From JBBRUG01 sp038247995 (GTDB taxonomy: Bacteria > Chloroflexota > Chloroflexia > Chloroflexales > Chloroflexaceae): a stretch of 25,167 nt of DNA. The notes below the pieces were generated by a model. It saw nothing but the letters and a program-made list of their open reading frames with translations. It ran no database searches and had not been told where the DNA came from. This document shows, one piece after another, positions 21,602-25,167 of this stretch (positions are counted from its first letter, which is position 1; every line of letters begins with the position of its first letter). The stretch lies in the NCBI GenBank assembly GCA_038247995.1, contig JBBRUG010000041.1, forward strand, positions 1 to 25,167. Direction: 5' to 3'. The position numbers were made by a program, and so were the translations under genes.

Positions 21602-22933
21602 ATGTCAATCCGAACAATCCTCCTGAGCATGCTGCTCGGATTAGTGCTTATCGTCCCGGCATATTCGTCAAACGTGGCCGTCATTCCACCGCCGCCGGAG
21701 CTTACGCCCGAGCAGATGGCGATGGTTATCCGCGATCCGTGGTACGAATGCAGTACCGCCGCCGACGGCACCCGCGCACCGCATTATGTCGCCCAGGAGC
21801 GCATGGCCCAGGTTCTCGCCGAAACCGGCGTGCGCTGGGTGCGCCTGGAGTTTTTCATCACCGATTTTGAAGACCCCAACGCCGAACTGGCCTGTTACGA
21901 CGCCTTCATCAACGAACTGGCGCCACGCTACGGGCTAAAAGTCCTCGGCCTGATCGCCTTCGGGATCGTGCCCGGCGTTTACACCCCGCTTGAGGGCGAG
22001 CGCGGCCTGATCGCGCCGGTCGATCCCGGTGAGCATCCGGTGTATGGTTTTGCCACCAATAGTTATCTGCGCACCTGGCTCGACAATGCGCGCCGGATTG
22101 TGACCCGTTACGGGCCGGCGGTTCAGGCCTACGAGATTCTCAACGAGCAGAATCGGGTGATCGGCGGCGGCGGCGCGGGAATTCCCGCTAGCACAGCAGC
22201 CACGCTGCATACCAAGTTCTATCGTTTTGTGAAGCAGGTTGATCGCCAGGCCGACGAAACCTGGCACGACTCAGTGCCGATTCTGATCGGCGGGCTGCAT
22301 CCGCGCGGCAGCGGCGAGATCAGCGATAAAAACTATGTGAGCGACCGCGCCTACTTGCAGGGTTACTACACCTCAAACGCCTTCACCGGCTTCGCGCAGG
22401 CAAATAATGGCCGCTTCCCCACTGAGGGCCTGGCCTACCATCCCTACCCGGTGGAGATCCGCCTCAGCCCGCAGTTCATCGCCGACGATATTACAGTGAT
22501 CATGCGCCGCATTAGTGCGCTGCGAACGACATTGGAAGCTCTAGGCAACCCCGAATTGCCGATCTGGATCACTGAACTGGGCTACAACGTTGGTTATCGC
22601 CAGCAAAATGAGGCCGGCCAGATGAACTTTATGCGCGCCGCCTACACTGCGATCGGCGCACAGCCGCATATGGGGCCGATCTTCTGGTTCAAATACGAGG
22701 ATTTCCCCGGCGGGCCAACCACCCCCGAAAACTGGGGGATCGTCCGGATACCCTTTACCGTCGATCCCACCGGCGCTTGTCCCGGCGGCGCCTGCTACGA
22801 CCTCACCGGCGAACCCGCCTTTCGCCGCGGCGCCTATCTGGTCTATCGTGAACTTGCCGGCATTGAGAATGAGCAACTCTTCATTTCGCTCAAAGGCACA
22901 GCGCCGCTGCCGACGCCGACACCAATGCCATAA
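21602..22933 (+). CDS. Secreted clan-A glycoside hydrolase
   Basis: 443 residues. A signal peptide (basic MSIR, hydrophobic TILLSMLLGLVLIVPA, cleavage near AYSS) directs export. The rest is a TIM barrel with the clan-A pair: YEILNEQNR (acid/base Glu182 at the end of strand 4) and PIWITELGYN (nucleophile Glu325 at the end of strand 7). LAYHPYPVEI and FWFKYEDFPGG lie at other strand ends. GH39- or GH5-like families fit; the substrate is uncertain. The C-terminus is a short Pro/Thr tail (PLPTPTP) that in relatives often leads to a further domain, absent here. ATG 21602 is chosen since GAGGGA (21585-21590) is 11 nt upstream; the GTG at 21593 would be only 2 nt away. Other neighbours do not form a carbohydrate operon except the divergent amylosucrase region. 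Confidence 0.8.
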   Translation: MSIRTILLSMLLGLVLIVPAYSSNVAVIPPPPELTPEQMAMVIRDPWYECSTAADGTRAPHYVAQERMAQVLAETGVRWVRLEFFITDFEDPNAELACYDAFINELAPRYGLKVLGLIAFGIVPGVYTPLEGERGLIAPVDPGEHPVYGFATNSYLRTWLDNARRIVTRYGPAVQAYEILNEQNRVIGGGGAGIPASTAATLHTKFYRFVKQVDRQADETWHDSVPILIGGLHPRGSGEISDKNYVSDRAYLQGYYTSNAFTGFAQANNGRFPTEGLAYHPYPVEIRLSPQFIADDITVIMRRISALRTTLEALGNPELPIWITELGYNVGYRQQNEAGQMNFMRAAYTAIGAQPHMGPIFWFKYEDFPGGPTTPENWGIVRIPFTVDPTGACPGGACYDLTGEPAFRRGAYLVYRELAGIENEQLFISLKGTAPLPTPTPMP

Positions 22934-22951
22934 CCGATCTACATTATGCAA

Positions 22952-22980
22952 AGCTGTCAGATCTGGCCAACCTGACAGCT
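22952..22980. terminator. Hairpin after the glycoside hydrolase gene
   Basis: AGCTGTCAG (22952-22960) and CTGACAGCT (22972-22980) are perfect 9-nt arms with an 11-nt loop. There is no T run, so it may be a repeat-type palindrome rather than an intrinsic terminator. Confidence 0.5.
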
Positions 22981-23054
22981 CGCGGATGCAGTTGGGTCAC
23001 TTCCGAGTTCGTCGGCAGTAGCGTTGGATCAGTCCTGGTCTACGCTTTTGCCGC

Positions 23055-23084
23055 TTACATTGTCATATGCCCGCGTGCTATAAT
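23055..23084 (+). promoter_or_regulatory. Promoter of the 140-residue unknown gene
   Basis: TTACAT (23055-23060), 18-nt spacer, TATAAT (23079-23084). The -10 box is perfect, the -35 weak. Confidence 0.5.
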
Positions 23085-23116
23085 GCCTGAAAGGCTGGCT
23101 ATTACGCGGAAGGATC

Positions 23117-23539
23117 ATGACTATGGACAGCACAGCCGCAGCCCAACTGGCCGAACAACTCAACGACGAGCAGGAACGTTTGTGTGAAGTTGTTGCTGTT
23201 CGCCTCCTGCGCGCCTTCCCCGAGATCACCCAAACCTTACGCCTTGAAGAAAACCACACTCCGACAACACGTTTACTACACGTTGCTGTTACCCGGCTCT
23301 ATGAACTCGTACGCGCCATGTTACTGTTCGAGCAACCAACCCTCGCCGATAGCGAACTCCGCTGGGCGCATGGTGTGCTCCCGCGTAGTGGGGTGACGTA
23401 TGAGCATCAGGCGATGCTGATTGCCCGGTTCTTTGAGGAAGTGGCAACGTTGCCGCTTACCTCCAATGAGCGCCGGGTTGCGCACGAGATCGAGCGCCAT
23501 ATGCTCGCTCAGGTAAACCAGGTCTATCGCCACCACTAA
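23117..23539 (+). CDS. Small helical protein of unknown function
   Basis: 140 residues, or 138 if the second ATG (23123) is used, which is better spaced from GGAAGG (23108-23113). I do not recognise the family. The sequence is predicted mostly alpha-helical and without signal peptide or membrane segment: AAQLAEQLNDEQERLCEVVA, VRLLRAFPEITQTLRLEENH, LLHVAVTRLYELVRAMLLFE, then RWAHGVLPRSGVTYEHQAML and a final helix ending HMLAQVNQVYRHH. Several His residues (LLHVAV, RWAHG, YEHQ, HEIERHM, YRHH) could bind a metal or cofactor, and the layout resembles small sensor or RsbR-N-terminal-like four-helix domains, but this is only a guess. It has its own promoter and stands alone. Confidence 0.7.
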   Translation: MTMDSTAAAQLAEQLNDEQERLCEVVAVRLLRAFPEITQTLRLEENHTPTTRLLHVAVTRLYELVRAMLLFEQPTLADSELRWAHGVLPRSGVTYEHQAMLIARFFEEVATLPLTSNERRVAHEIERHMLAQVNQVYRHH

Positions 23540-23641
23540 GCGCAATGAGCGCCGGCCGAGCAAGTGATTCCTTGTTGTTCGGGCCAAATCACGTGCAGTA
23601 CGGCCGGAGGTTCGGTAGCGTTCTACGCAGCGCTGAAGTTT

Positions 23642-23686
23642 TATACGGCAAAGAAGCCCCACTCAGTTGAGTGGGGCTTCCGTATA
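23642..23686. terminator. Strong bidirectional terminator hairpin
   Basis: GAAGCCCCACTCA (23653-23665) pairs with TGAGTGGGGCTTC (23668-23680), a 13-bp stem. TATACGG (23642-23648) and CCGTATA (23680-23686) extend it around a small bulge. On the minus strand a short T3 follows the GGGGCTTC arm. It lies 20 nt after the auracyanin stop codon and about 100 nt after the unknown gene, and serves both. Confidence 0.85.
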
Positions 23687-23705
23687 CCGTTTCGTGTCAG
23701 TCGAT

Positions 23706-24194
23706 TTACTGAACCGTGAGCGTACCCTGCATCAGCGGGTAGTGGCCGGGAACGGTGCAGATGTAGAGGTAGGTGCCGGCTGCGGGAGCCGTGAAGCTCA
23801 CCGACACCGTCTCGCCGCCGTCGGCCAACGGTGTAGAGGCAATGATGTTCGCCCGATCCGCCGGCAGGTACTCGGCGCCGGGGCCGGCCGTGATCCCATC
23901 AGCGGCAATCTGCTGCGCAACCGACTCGCCGCCATTCACCAGCACCCAGTTGTGCTGCTGCACTGTCGAACCGTTGGCAAAGGTGATCGTTACTTCCTGG
24001 CCGGCCGTTGCGGAAAGGGTTGTCGGCTCGAACGCTAGGCTTTCGCCAGGAGCAGTCAGATCAAATGTTGCTGCACCACTACCACCGGCTGTGGTTCCAC
24101 CCGTGGTTCCACTACCGCCGCCGCCACAAGCAGCCAGGAATAACGCAACACCCAACAGTACGGCAAGACCGATTCGTCGCAAGCTCATCTTCAT
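23706..24194 (-). CDS. Auracyanin-type blue copper lipoprotein
   Basis: 162 residues. The N-terminus is a lipoprotein signal (MKMSLRRIG, hydrophobic core, lipobox LAAC with Cys23), then a Gly/Thr/Ser-rich linker and a cupredoxin domain. Type 1 copper ligands are all present: His81 (QQHNWVLV), Cys146, His151 and Met155 in YICTVPGHYPLM. The Cys+5 His+4 Met spacing is that of auracyanin. Auracyanins of Chloroflexus and Roseiflexus are membrane-tethered electron carriers between alternative complex III and the photosynthetic reaction centre or oxidases. AAGGA lies about 9 nt before the ATG, a good promoter lies upstream, and a strong terminator follows. Other plastocyanin-like proteins are possible but less likely. 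Confidence 0.9.
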   Translation of the reverse strand: MKMSLRRIGLAVLLGVALFLAACGGGGSGTTGGTTAGGSGAATFDLTAPGESLAFEPTTLSATAGQEVTITFANGSTVQQHNWVLVNGGESVAQQIAADGITAGPGAEYLPADRANIIASTPLADGGETVSVSFTAPAAGTYLYICTVPGHYPLMQGTLTVQ

Positions 24195-24246
24195 GGAGCA
24201 TTGTCCTTCATGTGTAATTTATCACAAGTTACGCCAAGTCGCATCA

Positions 24247-24274
24247 TTTATACCACCATCTGAGGGGTTGTCAA
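24247..24274 (-). promoter_or_regulatory. Promoter of the auracyanin gene
   Basis: On the minus strand TTGACA (24274-24269), 16-nt spacer, TATAAA (24252-24247). The leader is about 45 nt. Confidence 0.7.
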
Positions 24275-24301
24275 GTTAGTCCTTGCCACGTACCAGATCA
24301 G

Positions 24302-24307
24302 TATAAT
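24302..24307 (+). promoter_or_regulatory. -10 box of the CoA-binding protein gene with very short leader
   Basis: TATAAT ends 12 nt before the ATG at 24320, so the mRNA leader should be about 5 nt. The GAGGT at 24311-24315 is then only partly transcribed. Confidence 0.55.
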
Positions 24308-24319
24308 CACGAGGTTTTT

Positions 24320-24727
24320 ATGTTGAGCGAATTGGAGATCCGTGATCTCCTCCACACTGTCCGCACGATTGCCGTTGTTGGCCTCAGCGATAATCCCAAC
24401 CGCGACTCGCACGGTGTTGCGCGTTACTTGCAACGCAACGGCTACCGGATTATCCCAGTAAATCCGCAACTTCATACACCGGTGCTGGGCGAACAGCCAT
24501 ATGCGACGCTACGCGATCTCCCGATGCCGGTTGATCTCGTGAATGTCTTTCGGCGCAGTGAGTTTGTTCCGGAGATCGTGGAAGGGGCTATCGCCATTCA
24601 GGCACCGGCGATCTGGATGCAACTCGGCGTGGTCAGCCCAGCCGGCGCAGCGCGCGCAGCAGCGATGGGTCTAGGGGTGGTGATGGATCGCTGCATTGCG
24701 ATCGAACACCGTCGCTTGATGCGGTAA
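24320..24727 (+). CDS. CoA-binding (YccU-like) protein
   Basis: 135 residues. The whole length is a Rossmann-type CoA-binding domain: TIAVVGLSDNPNRDSHGVAR (nucleotide loop), YLQRNGYRIIPVNPQ, VLGEQPYATLRDLP, VDLVNVFRRSEFVPEIVEGA, AIWMQLGVVSPAG and a closing VVMDRCIAIEHRRL. It matches the YccU group of stand-alone CoA-binding domains related to succinyl-CoA synthetase alpha; the C-terminal Cys and (I/L)EH are typical. Function is not established in detail. It is divergent from auracyanin and is followed by a heptamer array. Confidence 0.9.
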   Translation: MLSELEIRDLLHTVRTIAVVGLSDNPNRDSHGVARYLQRNGYRIIPVNPQLHTPVLGEQPYATLRDLPMPVDLVNVFRRSEFVPEIVEGAIAIQAPAIWMQLGVVSPAGAARAAAMGLGVVMDRCIAIEHRRLMR

Positions 24728-24734
24728 TACGCCG

Positions 24735-24790
24735 GAAGTCAGAAGTCAGAAATCAGAAGTTGACCTTCGGAATCCTGACCCCTGAATTCT
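24735..24790. repeat. Mosaic heptamer array, 8 units, between two convergent genes
   Basis: GAAGTCA x2, GAAATCA, GAAGTTG, ACCTTCG, GAATCCT, GACCCCT, GAATTCT in one register over 56 nt. It starts 7 nt after the CoA-binding gene stop and ends 5 nt before the stop of the next, convergent gene, filling the gap nearly completely. Confidence 0.85.
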
Positions 24791-24795
24791 ATAGC

Positions 24796-25167
24796 CTATT
24801 CCTCAGCATCCTCGCGCGAAGGGCGGGGGCGTTGGGTGAAGTTGGGCCGCCCGCTTGGGCGACTACGAAAAGCTCGCGGACGACCTTGCGCATCTTTTGC
24901 CGACGGCGCCGGCTGTCGCGGTGCCGTATCGCGCTCACTACGCTGCGGCCGGTCATCACGCTGCGGCCGGTCATTCCCACCCTGCGGTCGGTCGTCTCGA
25001 CGTGGTCGATCAGAACCGCCCTGCGGTCGGTCGTCCCGCCGGGGGTAGCCGCTCCCACCCTGCGGTCGGTCGTCTCGACGTGGTCGATCAGAACCGCCCT
25101 GTGGTCGGTCGTCCCGCCGCGGGTAGCCGCTCCCGCCCTGCGGTCGGTCGTCCCGCCGCGGGTAGCC
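24796..25167 (-). CDS. C-terminal tail of an Arg/Gly/Asp-rich repeat protein, 5' part outside window
   Basis: The minus-strand frame is open from the right edge to a TAG at 24798-24796, 123 codons. Reading toward the C-terminus it repeats a 13-residue unit of the form GYPRRDDRPQGGS, alternating with a DRPRRDDRPQGGS version, over at least five units, then shorter DRPQR units, and ends RPNFTQRPRPSREDAEE. The 39-nt period keeps the frame. Such low-complexity RGG/RDD tails are intrinsically disordered and occur at the C-termini of DEAD-box RNA helicases and other RNA-binding proteins; the catalytic part is outside, so the family is unknown. It is convergent with the CoA-binding gene. Confidence 0.8.
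   Translation of the reverse strand, partial: GYPRRDDRPQGGSGYPRRDDRPQGGSDRPRRDDRPQGGSGYPRRDDRPQGGSDRPRRDDRPQGGNDRPQRDDRPQRSERDTAPRQPAPSAKDAQGRPRAFRSRPSGRPNFTQRPRPSREDAEE

Noticed and set aside
24836..25048. Plus-strand Cys/Gly/Arg/Ser-rich frame
   Set aside because: It is the opposite-strand reading of the RRDDRPQGG repeats; it has no supporting start signals.

Overview
The window most likely comes from a filamentous anoxygenic phototroph of the Chloroflexota (Chloroflexales; Roseiflexus- or Chloroflexus-like). The best markers are an auracyanin-type blue copper lipoprotein (23706-24194) and a very long two-copy YYY/DUF2298 membrane protein, a family known mainly from Chloroflexota and Archaea. 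GC-rich coding sequence, bacterial -35/-10 promoters and GTAGGG-type intergenic palindromes fit this. The assignment rests on family knowledge, not on a database search.

Layout. (1) 1-6038, minus strand: one uninterrupted reading frame of about 2012 codons that leaves the window on the left. It has a GT39-like N-terminal part and two YYY copies. Five low-complexity inserts built mostly of 7-nt units lie in loops between membrane helices. (2) 6039-9992: a Nudix/winged-helix regulator (NrtR type) with a strong promoter and operator, then three minus-strand genes: a GNAT acetyltransferase, an NmrA-like NAD(P)-binding protein and a TetR regulator with an apparently leaderless promoter. (3) 9993-13606: an M20D amidohydrolase, a PLDc_N membrane protein, a relic of a GH5 cellulase, a pyridoxamine-phosphate-oxidase-like protein, a SAM methyltransferase and tRNA-Ser(GGA). 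(4) 13768-18271: an AarF/UbiB-like kinase behind a DgkA-type lipid kinase, and a divergent GT-C-like membrane protein. (5) 18294-22933: an amylosucrase with a LacI-type operator over its start site, an acyl-CoA-binding protein paired with a MinD/ParA-like ATPase, and a secreted clan-A glycoside hydrolase. (6) 22934-25167: a small helical protein of unknown function, auracyanin with a terminator, a CoA-binding protein, and the C-terminal tail of an Arg/Gly/Asp-rich protein that leaves the window on the right.

The most unusual signal is not a gene. At least eleven places carry arrays of exactly 7-nt units, with a few 8-nt and 9-nt relatives. Units vary in sequence but keep one register over up to 22 units. 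They occur in frame inside the giant membrane protein, directly beside stop codons, and next to promoters. They resemble the short tandemly repeated repetitive (STRR) heptamers of heterocystous cyanobacteria. The mosaic of different unit families within one register, and the in-frame use in inter-helix loops, deserve follow-up.

Most genes appear to be single transcription units. Likely operons are dgkA-aarF and acbP-minD. No complete biosynthetic or defence system is visible.
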